NCBI GenBank assembly: GCA_949316235.1
Contig: OX438748.1
Coordinates: forward strand, 25,980,575-26,044,574
From: Oegoconia quadripuncta
Taxonomy: Eukaryota > Arthropoda > Insecta > Lepidoptera > Autostichidae
Length of the DNA: 64,000 nucleotides
Reading direction: 5' to 3'
Part shown: positions 63,838 through 64,000 of the stretch, in pieces
Numbering within the stretch: the first letter of the stretch is position 1
How the letters are laid out: each line of letters starts with the position of its first letter
Program-made: the position numbers and the translations under genes
The notes under the pieces: model-generated
Databases searched by the model: none
Told to the model about the DNA's origin: nothing
Seen by the model: the letters and a program-made list of their open reading frames with translations, nothing else

Positions 63838-64000
63838 CAACGTCGATAGCTCAATGGTTAAGAGCCGGTCTCCCAATTTGGGAGGTCCGGGTTCGATTCC
63901 CAGGGAGGCCATGCAACAATGAGTTTTTAAATTTAATTTAATTACTTATGTGCATTTGTCCGACTGCTCCCAAACGGTGAAGGAAAACATCGTGAGGAAA
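63838..64000 (+). repeat. SINE-D, runs off the window end
   Basis: Intact tRNA-like head gtcgatagctcaatggttaa with B-box gggttcgattccc, continuing to cggtgaaggaaaacatcgtg at the edge. Confidence 0.85.

Overview
The window is nuclear DNA of an insect, almost certainly a moth or butterfly (Lepidoptera). It is AT-rich, its genes are split by introns with GT/AG borders, and it is crowded with tRNA-headed SINEs, LINE tails and foldback elements. The UDP-glycosyltransferase (UGT) sequences have the wording I associate with lepidopteran UGTs (PSISHQ near the N-terminus, TQGGLQSTDEA in the signature). No bacterial or viral gene was seen.

Layout. Positions 1-31000 hold four intact protein genes. UGT-1 (minus, 867-5026) and UGT-2 (minus, 5953-10863) are in tandem. 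After 7.4 kb of repeats comes UGT-3 (plus, 18232-24300), head-to-head with UGT-2. A secreted trypsin-type serine protease (minus, 26019-30766) converges on UGT-3. All splice junctions could be placed. The three UGTs share one architecture: a long first exon, then exons of exactly 223, 220 and 277-295 coding nt, with intron phases 0, 1 and 2. They predict proteins of 522, 528 and 519 residues, each with a signal peptide, a donor-binding signature, a C-terminal membrane anchor and a KxKxx ER-retrieval tail. Each gene has TATA-like and TCAGT-like initiator sequence at plausible spacing.

Positions 31000-64000 hold no gene I can support with confidence. This part contains decayed LINE reverse-transcriptase tails, SINEs, MITE-like foldback elements, a (TACTC)n microsatellite, a 9-bp minisatellite, a three-copy ~200-bp tandem repeat and a GC/CpG-rich block near the right end that could be the promoter or first exon of a gene lying outside. 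One possible terminal exon of an unknown gene lies at 47815-47896.

Function. The UGTs are expected to glucosylate small lipophilic compounds (plant toxins, pigments, hormones, insecticides) in the ER lumen; the protease is a typical secreted (probably digestive) trypsin. They are neighbours but show no sign of acting in one pathway. I found no convincing new multi-gene system. The less ordinary signals are mobile or structural: a PIF/Harbinger-type element with a TAA target duplication in a UGT intron, a 441-bp foldback element, a 167-bp hairpin insertion inside a SINE, a TIR element family present in introns of both UGT-3 and the protease, and a 3' UTR hairpin in UGT-1 that copies coding sequence in both orientations.

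SINE and repeat families are named locally: SINE-A (head accgcctccgtggctcaatg), SINE-B (head ctgtttggtgtagtggttag), SINE-C (head ttggtgtagtggatagtgac), SINE-D (head tagctcaatggttaagagcc), and Rep-E, Rep-F, Rep-G and Rep-H.
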